This document shows, piece by piece, positions 1 through 7,575 of a stretch of DNA of 64,000 nucleotides (position 1 is its first letter; every line of letters starts with the position of its first letter). This DNA comes from Bacillota bacterium (GTDB lineage Bacteria > Bacillota > Bacilli > Paenibacillales > NBRC-103111). A model generated the notes under the pieces. That model did no database searches. It was not told where the DNA came from and saw only the letters and a program-made list of their open reading frames with translations. The stretch lies in contig JAEWMH010000191.1 of assembly GCA_023393235.1 (NCBI GenBank), positions 38,715 through 102,714 of the forward strand, given 5' to 3'. The position numbers were made by a program, and so were the translations under genes.

Positions 1-594
1 ATCCTGCTCCAGGTCAAGGGTATTCAAGCTGTTTCCCAAAGGTATAGGAAACTCTTTCGACAGAGTGGCCAGCATCTCCTTGCTGAGTTTGGTGAATAGG
101 CTTTTGTCCTCTATCACAAATCTGTATTCTCCCGAAACCAGACGATTGTCTTGGAAAATGTAAATAACATACTGCCGGATAGAAGGGTCAAGGAAGAGAT
201 CGCCCTCTCTTGTTAACATATCACCGTCCTCGGACCAATTACGGTCCATTTGCTTTTGGGCCAGGACCTCTTCTTTGGATGCCAGCCAAGGCATTCCATC
301 GAAAACATAACTTTCCTCCTGATGCAGCTCGGACAGCGATTGCCCAAACTCCTTCTTGCCTGTGTTGGTCCCTTGTGGCGGTGGGTTTCCCTGCTCCTGC
401 ACAAACCAAATTATCCCTATACACAGAATCACTGCTGCAAAAACAGCCACTGCTGCTTTCCCAAACCTTCGGTTCCGGACAGGACGCCCTGTTTCCTCTT
501 GAATTCTCCGGATTTGACCGTCTGTCGGCATAGGCTCGTGGTGATGAGGCTGGCCGGAAAGCCGTGAATACCATTGCGGTTCATGAGTGCTCAT
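1..594 (-). CDS. Putative membrane-anchored anti-sigma factor (C-terminus beyond window)
   Basis: The reading frame is open from the window edge to an ATG at 594 (198 codons, no stop), so the C-terminus is missing. Its ATG overlaps the stop codon of the ECF sigma gene (ATGA), so the two are co-transcribed and probably translationally coupled. About 46 polar residues are followed by one hydrophobic helix (residues about 47-65, AAVAVFAAVILCIGIIWFV) and then a polar domain that would lie outside the cell. There is no HxxxCxxC zinc anti-sigma motif, so the call rests on position and topology (cytosolic N-terminus, single helix, sensor domain), which is the usual partner layout for an ECF sigma. 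It may hold the sigma factor at the membrane. Function is inference. Confidence 0.65.
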   Translation of the reverse strand, partial: MSTHEPQWYSRLSGQPHHHEPMPTDGQIRRIQEETGRPVRNRRFGKAAVAVFAAVILCIGIIWFVQEQGNPPPQGTNTGKKEFGQSLSELHQEESYVFDGMPWLASKEEVLAQKQMDRNWSEDGDMLTREGDLFLDPSIRQYVIYIFQDNRLVSGEYRFVIEDKSLFTKLSKEMLATLSKEFPIPLGNSLNTLDLEQD

Positions 595-1154
595 GCTCGG
601 AAGCCTCCCTTCGGTTTTGTGTCCGTCCTTCCATGGGCGGCCCCTTCCTGTAACCATTCCTCCAGCCTTCGTCTGGCCCGGTGAAGCCTTGATTTGACCG
701 TGCCCTCCGGCAGCCCGAGCATCGCGGCGATCTCTCCAAGGGGCATTTGGTAATGGGCGTTCAGCAGAATAACCTCACGCTGCTTCACAGGCAGCCGCAG
801 AACCAGCTCCCATATCTCATCTGCAAACTGAGTCTCCCAATAGGCTGCTTCAGCAGACGGAGCGACGGAAAGCCCGTACTCTTCCGTATTTAGCAGAACT
901 ATTTTCCGGAAAAAGGATGAGCGTTTATGGTTTACCGCCAAATTCCGGCTAATTTTCAGCAGCCAGGTTTTCACCGTGCTTTCGCCGCGGAAGCTGTGCA
1001 GGGAACGAAAAGCCCGAATAAAAGTTTCCTGGGCGATATCATCGGCAACGTCATATTTTTTTGTCAACAAAAAGGCAAAATGCCAAACATCCTTCCAATA
1101 GCTGCGGACAAGCCGCTCCATTTCACTGCGGTCGATTTGAGAGCAATGCTTCAA
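591..1154 (-). CDS. ECF-family RNA polymerase sigma factor
   Basis: Extracytoplasmic-function sigma-70 factor of 187 residues. Region 2 is seen as DDIAQETFIRAF followed by FRGESTVKTWLLKISRNLAVNHKR in two conserved blocks, and region 4 as the helix-turn-helix GEIAAMLGLPEGTVKSRLHR near the C-terminus. I place the start at the TTG at 1154: it has a strong ribosome site (GGGAGAGGA) five bases upstream, and the longer reading frame that begins at 1199 would start inside the promoter -10 element described at 1188-1214. The next candidate, the ATG at 1121, has no ribosome site. The gene directly downstream is the putative anti-sigma factor. Autoregulation is suggested by the ECF-type promoter. The stress it answers to is not evident. 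Confidence 0.93.
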   Translation of the reverse strand: MKHCSQIDRSEMERLVRSYWKDVWHFAFLLTKKYDVADDIAQETFIRAFRSLHSFRGESTVKTWLLKISRNLAVNHKRSSFFRKIVLLNTEEYGLSVAPSAEAAYWETQFADEIWELVLRLPVKQREVILLNAHYQMPLGEIAAMLGLPEGTVKSRLHRARRRLEEWLQEGAAHGRTDTKPKGGFRA

Positions 1155-1187
1155 GTAGTCCTCTCCCACTGCCTCACTTCCACTAAA

Positions 1188-1214
1188 CAGACATTCCAAA
1201 TCCGGAAAAGTTCC
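1188..1214 (-). promoter_or_regulatory. ECF-type promoter of the sigma gene (likely autoregulated)
   Basis: Read on the minus strand, GGAAC (1214-1210) is followed, after exactly 16 bases from the AAC, by TGTCTG (1193-1188). This matches the general AAC-N16-CGT architecture of ECF promoters. It lies 34 bases upstream of the TTG start chosen for the sigma gene, so the transcript would begin just downstream of about 1185. Autoregulation is inference. Confidence 0.5.
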
Positions 1215-1228
1215 ATTTTTCTCGAAAA

Positions 1229-1257
1229 ATAAAAAACAGCCTATGCATCAGGCTGTT
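1229..1257 (-). terminator. Rho-independent terminator after the FAD oxidoreductase
   Basis: Perfect 8-bp stem (AACAGCCT / AGGCTGTT) around a 7-base loop, followed on the minus strand by a run of six T then ATTTTTC. It separates the MFS-oxidoreductase transcript from the sigma-factor promoter. Confidence 0.85.
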
Positions 1258-1272
1258 TTCACACGTTCATTT

Positions 1273-2499
1273 TTAAACCTGAACTAGTAAAGGCCGTTCC
1301 GGCAGGTACAGCTCCAGATCGGGACTGTGTCCTTCTACGATTTCCTGGACGATTTTTTTGGCGAGCAGCTGGCTGTAGACGGTGCCGTTGTCCCCATACG
1401 CCAGCAGGAAATAGCTGCCGGGCACCTCCGGATATTTGCCGATAATGGGCAGCCCGTCGGTAATTCCTCCATAGAAAGCGGCGCAATAATAGGCCGGCTC
1501 TACCTGGATGGCGGGGAATAGCTTATTGAATTCCAGAATCAGCTTGTCTTTTTTGTGCATCAGCTTGCTATCCCTGTCCTCCGGATAGTGGGTATTGTCA
1601 TCCAGACCGCCGATGATAACCCGGTTGTCCACTGTGGTCCGGATATAGATGTATGGCCGGGCGGTTTCCCAGAGCAGCGTCCGGTTATACCAGGAGGAGA
1701 AATCCGCTACAGGCTGGGTGGTGACGGTATAGGTGCTGACGAAGGAAGCCTGTTTTTCCTTCCGGATATCCATATTCTCATAACCTGCGGCAAATATAAC
1801 ATAACGGGCGCTGACCTTATGCCCCGTTTTTGTGGAAATGATTGTACGCTTCAGCTTTCCGTCGTAATGATGACCCTTCATCCCCGAAAATTCAAAGACC
1901 TGAACGCCTTGCTTAACCGCATATTGGAATAAGGCATGGGTGTACTTGTACGGGTTCAGCTCTCCGTCGCTCTGGGAATAGATAGCTGCTTCGCGGCTGA
2001 AGGGGTAATGGGCCTCGACCTGGCTTTTGCTCCAAAAATCGATATGGATCCCGTGGCTCTTGATATAGGTATACTCGGTGTGCAAACGCTCCACATCCTC
2101 CGGACAACTGGCGGCATACAGGGTATCCCGGCGGCGGAACTCCACATCCATCTCCATCTGACGGGAGGCGGCTTCAATATCGTCGATCGCTTCCTTCAGC
2201 AGCATGAGATGCCGCCCGGTATATGCCTCTCCGAAGGTGTGGGCCAAAGAGGTAAACATCTTTTCTCCGGAATATTGGATCAGAGCAGTGTTGGTGCTGG
2301 TGCTCCCGCTTCCTATTCTTCCTTTTTCCAGAACAATGCTGGACAGGCCTTTGCCCGCCAAATAATACGCACATTGCGCTGCGGAGCTTCCCCCGCCGAT
2401 AATCGCCACATCACAATCAGCATCCGCCGCCAAAACAGGATACGACGGGGCATCGGGGTAGGTGGTTGGCCAATAATAAATGCCGGATTGCACATTCAT
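1273..2499 (-). CDS. FAD-dependent oxidoreductase, DAO/OrdL family
   Basis: Flavoenzyme of 408 residues in the DadA/OrdL-type D-amino-acid-oxidase-like family. The dinucleotide-binding motif VAIIGGGSSAAQCAYYLA sits at residues about 31-48, followed by VLEKGRIGSGST, the usual second beta-strand acid and FAD-contacting loop. The C-terminal FAD-binding segment YGGITDGLPIIG and AYGDNGTVYS is also present. Start ATG has GGGAGGA seven bases upstream. The gene follows the MFS transporter by 32 bp on the same strand and precedes a terminator, so the two form an operon. Family members oxidise amine groups of amino acids or related small molecules. The substrate here is unknown, but importing it with the neighbouring MFS protein would make sense. 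Confidence 0.88.
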   Translation of the reverse strand: MNVQSGIYYWPTTYPDAPSYPVLAADADCDVAIIGGGSSAAQCAYYLAGKGLSSIVLEKGRIGSGSTSTNTALIQYSGEKMFTSLAHTFGEAYTGRHLMLLKEAIDDIEAASRQMEMDVEFRRRDTLYAASCPEDVERLHTEYTYIKSHGIHIDFWSKSQVEAHYPFSREAAIYSQSDGELNPYKYTHALFQYAVKQGVQVFEFSGMKGHHYDGKLKRTIISTKTGHKVSARYVIFAAGYENMDIRKEKQASFVSTYTVTTQPVADFSSWYNRTLLWETARPYIYIRTTVDNRVIIGGLDDNTHYPEDRDSKLMHKKDKLILEFNKLFPAIQVEPAYYCAAFYGGITDGLPIIGKYPEVPGSYFLLAYGDNGTVYSQLLAKKIVQEIVEGHSPDLELYLPERPLLVQV

Positions 2500-2531
2500 G
2501 ATACATTCCTCCCGGAAATGACAAGGTTGGT

Positions 2532-3788
2532 TTATTGTCCCCCGGTTGGAGTGTTATATCCATGCCGGGCCGGATAAAGCAGGAAGCCGAACCCCGCCAA
2601 AACCAGGATCACAACCCCAACGGTTCCGGCATTAAGGGATATGCCTGATGCTATCCCTCCTATAATAAGGTTGCATAGAGGACCCCCTCCATTCCCCAAG
2701 GTTTGGGAAGCGCCGGTCACCGAAGCCAACTGCTGCCGTTCCACATTCCGGGCGAACAAGGCTCCGTACTTGGGGGACAACAGCCCAACACAGGCACAAG
2801 TCAGGGTATACATGAATATCGCCCATACAGGAATTTGCAGGAATAATCCCGCACAGTACCCCAGGACAGAGCCGTAGCTCCATGCGATGATCGTCCTCAA
2901 GGGGGTATTTTTGCATAAACCTCCCGAAGCCAAGTTGCCCAATATAACACCAACCGAACCCGCAGTAGAGAATAACGCGATGCTAAATGAAAAACTGCGC
3001 ACAACAAAACCGCCCCCGGCAGCTGCATACATGGAAAACAAGGCAGACAAGGGGAACAATGCTGCGTTGACCAGTGTGACCTGGATAACCACAGGAAAAA
3101 CCTGTTTGTTGCCCGCCAGCATGATAATGGATTGTTTCATTTGATTCCAGAACGGAGGCTTGGCCGTGGTGGCCCCCTCCTTGAATGTCTCTTTTTTCTC
3201 CACACCAAGAAGCTGTTTCAACACAAGCCCCAGCATCAGTCCGCCCGCTGCAAAGGTAGCCCCGTTCAGCCACGCCAGGGTGCGGAAGCTGAACCAAAGG
3301 ATCAGAAAGCTGCCTGCCCATTGGGACAGCACCCCCATCACCCGCTGTACGGCGGAATTCAAGCCGCTGGCCTGCTCCAGCTGCCGGTCGTCCACCACCT
3401 GCACCATAAAGGGGAATTGCAGGCTTGCTGCATATTTGCCCATGACATCGGATACGAAGTTCAGGAGAACAATAGCGGCAAACAGCGACCATGCAGAATC
3501 CAACCCCATGAGAAGTCCGATCAGAATACAGCAGCCCCCTCTCAGCCAGAAGGTAGCCACAAGCCGCCGGGCTTTATCCCGGGTCCGGTCCGACCAAACC
3601 CCCAGGAAAACAGAAAACACTCCAGGCAATGTCTCTGACAGCGAAACCAGCAGGATGGCCAAGGAGGGTTTGGGAAAACGGCTGGCGTAGGTTAACAAGG
3701 CAATATAATAGATTGAATCCCCCAAGGCTGACACGGCTCCTGAGGATAACAAAGCGCGATATAATGGATTGTGACGGAGCAATTGCAT
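2532..3788 (-). CDS. MFS transporter
   Basis: Integral membrane transporter of 418 residues with about 12 hydrophobic segments, of the Major Facilitator type. The loop between helices 2 and 3 carries LGVWSDRTRDKARRL, a clear version of the MFS signature (GxxaDrxGrrr). The start at 3788 is chosen because AAGGAGAGG lies six bases upstream and because the longer frame (to 3995) would run through the intergenic region and into the divergent regulator gene. It is first in a two-gene operon with the FAD oxidoreductase and faces the Rgg-like gene across about 120 bp, an arrangement typical of a regulator and its target. The substrate is unknown. Confidence 0.88.
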   Translation of the reverse strand: MQLLRHNPLYRALLSSGAVSALGDSIYYIALLTYASRFPKPSLAILLVSLSETLPGVFSVFLGVWSDRTRDKARRLVATFWLRGGCCILIGLLMGLDSAWSLFAAIVLLNFVSDVMGKYAASLQFPFMVQVVDDRQLEQASGLNSAVQRVMGVLSQWAGSFLILWFSFRTLAWLNGATFAAGGLMLGLVLKQLLGVEKKETFKEGATTAKPPFWNQMKQSIIMLAGNKQVFPVVIQVTLVNAALFPLSALFSMYAAAGGGFVVRSFSFSIALFSTAGSVGVILGNLASGGLCKNTPLRTIIAWSYGSVLGYCAGLFLQIPVWAIFMYTLTCACVGLLSPKYGALFARNVERQQLASVTGASQTLGNGGGPLCNLIIGGIASGISLNAGTVGVVILVLAGFGFLLYPARHGYNTPTGGQ

Positions 3789-3909
3789 GGGAAGCCTCTC
3801 CTTTTGACCGGGTGATGGGAACAATTCGTTTCTTCCGGTCCCAGTATATCGGATGGGCATATGCAGATTGCAGAAGGTATAGTATAGTGGACCAAAAAGG
3901 GGGATTCCC

Positions 3910-4788
3910 ATGAACCATCCCGGAAACACAGCCCGCCGCATCCGGCTGTCCAAGGGTTTTTCACAGAAGGAAATTTTTACGGGGATTGTATCCAAAAGCT
4001 ACGCCATCGCCTTCGAGCAGGGAAAAGCCATTCTGAATGTTCAGGATCTGGCACAGGTGTTGGAGAGGCTGTGCATCACACACCAGGAATTCGAATTTAT
4101 TCGGGCCGGTTACCGGAATCCGGAATCCGTCTCCTTATGGCGAAGCTTCGCTTTTGCGGCCAACGGCAAACAACGCGGCAAGCTGGAGGAGCTGTACCGT
4201 CTCCACCGGAACGATAAATCCGATTACCATAAGGTTATCGCGTATTTATCCCGGGCCATCCAATATTCCTTCTCCGCCGCCACCTCTTTGCCCTCTATCC
4301 CCTGCACTGCAGAGGAGCAGCAATTTCTCATTCACTATCTCATGAAGAAGGAATCCTGGATGCTGGAGGAAATTAACCTGTTTTCCTCCTATTTTTATCT
4401 GTTCGATACAGACACTCAGCGGCTGCTCATGCAAAACTGCTACAATAGCCTCCTGCGTTATGCGGAATATTCCCATTATGAGGAGCGCATGTACAACCTG
4501 CTTACCAATTATATTGCCCATTGTTATCGTCAGCTCCGCCGTGAAGACGGAGACGAATGGCTGCAGAAGCTCAGACAGCTCCCCAAAAACAAAGCCTATC
4601 TGCACCAGATGGTGCTGGCCCAATTATGTGAGGCGGACCATCTAGCTGCTCACGGGCAGGCAGAGGCAGGAAAAACGCTAGTTTTGGCATGCGCCGGAAT
4701 CTTCCGGAGCCTGGGCTTTGCGGCTGAGGCCGATGGTGCTTTGGAAAACTATGAGGCTCTTCTGTTGGTTTATGGGGAAAAGCAATAA
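3910..4788 (+). CDS. Rgg/GadR/MutR-like transcriptional regulator
   Basis: Protein of 292 residues with an XRE-type helix-turn-helix at residues about 8-60 (RRIRLSKGFSQKEI, SKSYAIAFEQGKAILNV, LERLCITHQEF) followed by an all-helical C-terminal region of about 220 residues. This matches the two-domain plan of the Rgg family, whose C-terminal repeat domain binds short secreted peptides in streptococci. AAGGGGG precedes the ATG. It is divergent from the MFS-oxidoreductase operon, which is the obvious candidate target. I saw no convincing short peptide gene beside it, so the ligand could be a peptide encoded elsewhere or a metabolite. A TATAGT hexamer at about 3881-3886 may be its -10 box, but no good -35 is visible. 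Confidence 0.8.
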   Translation: MNHPGNTARRIRLSKGFSQKEIFTGIVSKSYAIAFEQGKAILNVQDLAQVLERLCITHQEFEFIRAGYRNPESVSLWRSFAFAANGKQRGKLEELYRLHRNDKSDYHKVIAYLSRAIQYSFSAATSLPSIPCTAEEQQFLIHYLMKKESWMLEEINLFSSYFYLFDTDTQRLLMQNCYNSLLRYAEYSHYEERMYNLLTNYIAHCYRQLRREDGDEWLQKLRQLPKNKAYLHQMVLAQLCEADHLAAHGQAEAGKTLVLACAGIFRSLGFAAEADGALENYEALLLVYGEKQ

Positions 4789-4814
4789 GGAGTCTACCGG
4801 TTATGGAAGACTCC
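4789..4814. terminator. Hairpin between convergent genes
   Basis: Stem GGAGTCT / AGACTCC with a 12-base loop immediately after the Rgg-like stop codon. The tails have only short T-rich stretches on either strand, so it is a weak bidirectional terminator candidate between the regulator and the converging FAD oxidoreductase gene. Confidence 0.45.
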
Positions 4815-4827
4815 CTGCTTTGTAAGA

Positions 4828-7575
4828 CTAATTGGGTAGACCCAAAATACGATCCGCTATATCCTCCCCTTGTTGCAAAAGAGAATCAAACAGGAACAAA
4901 CGTTCCTCCCCTTGATTATTCCCCACCGTTAGCTCCTGCCAAGGAATATCCGCGATATAGGCTAATGAAGCCTCAGCCGGAATTAGGGCCAGCCTGCGGA
5001 GCTCTTTCACAGCCTCTACTACGAAAGCCATAGCGAGCACATCCGAGGATGGTCCTTCGTCACGCCACGTTATTTCCATAATGGCTTCATCCGGGTAAAA
5101 ACCAGGGCGCAGCTGTATCGCGACATTTCCTTGTACAGTAGGCATTTCACTAGCAAAGGGCTGTTGGACGTTCATCCCGACGAGAACCGCAGCCAGGGTG
5201 AAACACGATGCTGACGGCTTGTTGGCTGTTCTTTCTGGTGGGTTATCGGGGAAAACGGCGTGCCGGACCCGTAAAGTCCCTGTACCGTTTTTTAAAGCCA
5301 AATGAATTAGGGTATGCCCCGGTTCCTGCGGGTCAGGAACCGCTTCTTGATATAATGCCTCGAACAGAACATGTGTTCCGGAGCTTTGGATGTAGTGGTC
5401 TGCCGCCAGCTGGACCAGAACCGGCTCCAGCTCTCCATCCCGGTATGCACCTGCCTCCAGCAAGGCCTGCAATAGCTTGCCGGAAGCGGATTCCGGCGAG
5501 GCTGGAGCCGTGATAGACCATTGCGTCCGCCTGGCGCGGGTGATTTCGGTGAGCAGGCTTCCGCTGCTCTCCACCAGCACCACGCGCAATCCCCGGCCGG
5601 CCAGCTTGGCGGCGCACACGACTCCGGCCACACTGCCCCCGATTACAGCGGCATCGTATTCCCCAAGGTTTATCTCTTGTGAAGCGTGAACACGGCTGGC
5701 TAATGCCGGGTTCAGCAGATATTCGGCTGCCCGGCCCACATACCGCCGGGGATCGGCTGCAGCTTCCTGCCATATATCCGTCAGCGGAGCTTCGCGGCCC
5801 AGCCGTTTCAGGAGAATGGCTCCCCGCAGCTCCAGACTCCAACGGAGGGATTCCGGCCGCTCTCCATGCATCAGGTAGTCCGTCCCCAAACTTGGATGCT
5901 CCAGCCATCGTGACAACACAGAGGCGGTCCGGTTTTGTTCATCCTGGGTCATGTCCGGCAGCAGCACCGAGAGATAATCCAGCAGAAAGGTATGGATGAC
6001 GGAGGATTCTGTTTCCTCCAGAGCTGTCAAGGCCTGGCTAAGTGCTGCTTTACTCTTCAAGAGCCGCAGCAATACAAATCCTGCCACCCAAAAGGGAACA
6101 CACTTGGGATGATCGCTAAGCTTCGTCTTTTCCTTGCAGCGGATAAGCTCCAGGAGGAACGGAACGGCTTCATGACTGCCCATCAGGCACAGTGTAATGG
6201 CGGCCATCATCCTTTCTTCAACCGGAATGTCCTCCTGGAGCTTCCTGTTGAGCGCCCGGATTACATCCGGACGGGGACCGGCCTTGTGGGCCAACAGCCA
6301 AACCGCCTTCCAGCCCTCTCCTGTTCCCAAAGCATGGACCAGATCACAAACCATGCTCTCCGGTGCTGCCTTGATTTCCTCTGGGTGGATCTGGACAAGC
6401 GGTTCTTGCGTAAAACGGAGATTACGCCCCTGCTTCCGCTTCAGGTCGTTCTGCTCCAATACGCCCCGCTCCACCAGGCGACCTTGCAGCTCACTCCGGT
6501 CAAGGCTCCTTGGGCTCACCCGGTTACGTATGCTCATGGCAGCGGCAACACCTGCTGCCTCCCCTACCTTGTGCATGTCCTTTTGCATCCGGACACCCAT
6601 GGAGACATCCCGGTCCACGGATAACGCGCGGCCGCCAACCAGGATTCCCTCCAAGCCGAGGGGCAGCAGACTGCCGTAGGGGATATCGCACCACAGCCCT
6701 TTGGTGAACAAGCCCAATACGGAAATCCACAGCTGGCTGAACCCGCTTTCGTTGCCGGTATCAAAGCCGTGATTATCCAAGTGGGAATAGCTCCGGGCGA
6801 TTACATCCGGCGCAGGTGTATCCTCAATATACTCCTCCAGACGGATGGTTGTGTCCCCTTCGATCCGTCCCCCTTCACGCAGGCCAAGCATGGCGGACAG
6901 CCCGAAGTAGCGGCTGCCCTGCCGGCAGGCCTCCGCCACCCATTCACGGCCGCGGAAGAAAGCACGGGTCACATCCCACGGGTCATACGGATCCACCCAG
7001 CCGGCATCCAGATTATCATAGCCCAGGACTCCGTCCTGCAGGCCCCGGGGAATATACGAGTAGTTATGGTAGATGCCGTCCAGCTCCCGCCCGTACCGGA
7101 GTGTGCCTCCGGCCATACGGACAACACTGCCATTCCCTGTACAATCCACAGTAACCTTGGCCTCAATCCGCAGCTGCCCCCAAGGGGAAACGGCTGTAAC
7201 ACCGGACACGGTAGAATCGGACATCTTAACACCATTGACCACCGTATTTAAAAATACCTGTACACCCCGTTCCGAACACAGAGCGCTCAGTGCCGCCCGT
7301 TTAGCCTCCGGATGGAAGCCCTTGGTTTTGCCGCCGAATATCCGGGCAACTTCTTCCGTCCGGCGGTCCACCAGCTCCTGAAGTCCGCCTGGTGAGCCAT
7401 AATAATACCGGTGAATGCCGCCTCTGGTGGCGACACCGCCCAACGCACTGTCACTCTCAAGAAGTACCACCCGGGCGCCTTCCTCCGCAGCAGCCAAGGC
7501 GGCCAAACAGCCGGAGGTGCCTCCACCGGCTATCAGAACATCCGTTTCTATAAACTGGTATGGGACAGAGTTCAT
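4828..7575 (-). CDS. Large FAD-dependent oxidoreductase with two Rossmann motifs and helical repeats
   Basis: Protein of 915 residues, roughly twice the size of a simple member of the FAD_oxidored (PF12831-like) family. Residues about 11-41 hold a clear dinucleotide fold (DVLIAGGGTSGCLAALAAAE then VVLLES), with LGGVATRGGI and the late FAD motif GILVGGRALSVDRDVSMGVR. About residues 440-630 look like helical HEAT-type repeats. A second Rossmann-like motif, YDAAVIGGSVAGVVCAAKLA then VVLVESSG, starts near residue 640 and belongs to a further C-terminal domain. The start ATG overlaps the stop of the GH38 gene by four bases, so it is the last gene of the saccharide operon. Such oxidoreductases are often linked to sugar-degradation loci, but the substrate is not known. 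Confidence 0.82.
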   Translation of the reverse strand: MNSVPYQFIETDVLIAGGGTSGCLAALAAAEEGARVVLLESDSALGGVATRGGIHRYYYGSPGGLQELVDRRTEEVARIFGGKTKGFHPEAKRAALSALCSERGVQVFLNTVVNGVKMSDSTVSGVTAVSPWGQLRIEAKVTVDCTGNGSVVRMAGGTLRYGRELDGIYHNYSYIPRGLQDGVLGYDNLDAGWVDPYDPWDVTRAFFRGREWVAEACRQGSRYFGLSAMLGLREGGRIEGDTTIRLEEYIEDTPAPDVIARSYSHLDNHGFDTGNESGFSQLWISVLGLFTKGLWCDIPYGSLLPLGLEGILVGGRALSVDRDVSMGVRMQKDMHKVGEAAGVAAAMSIRNRVSPRSLDRSELQGRLVERGVLEQNDLKRKQGRNLRFTQEPLVQIHPEEIKAAPESMVCDLVHALGTGEGWKAVWLLAHKAGPRPDVIRALNRKLQEDIPVEERMMAAITLCLMGSHEAVPFLLELIRCKEKTKLSDHPKCVPFWVAGFVLLRLLKSKAALSQALTALEETESSVIHTFLLDYLSVLLPDMTQDEQNRTASVLSRWLEHPSLGTDYLMHGERPESLRWSLELRGAILLKRLGREAPLTDIWQEAAADPRRYVGRAAEYLLNPALASRVHASQEINLGEYDAAVIGGSVAGVVCAAKLAGRGLRVVLVESSGSLLTEITRARRTQWSITAPASPESASGKLLQALLEAGAYRDGELEPVLVQLAADHYIQSSGTHVLFEALYQEAVPDPQEPGHTLIHLALKNGTGTLRVRHAVFPDNPPERTANKPSASCFTLAAVLVGMNVQQPFASEMPTVQGNVAIQLRPGFYPDEAIMEITWRDEGPSSDVLAMAFVVEAVKELRRLALIPAEASLAYIADIPWQELTVGNNQGEERLFLFDSLLQQGEDIADRILGLPN

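Noticed and set aside
3789..3995. 69-residue N-terminal extension of the MFS gene
   Set aside because: Lies over the divergent regulator's promoter and 5' end, and the ATG at 3788 has the strong ribosome site and the family start.
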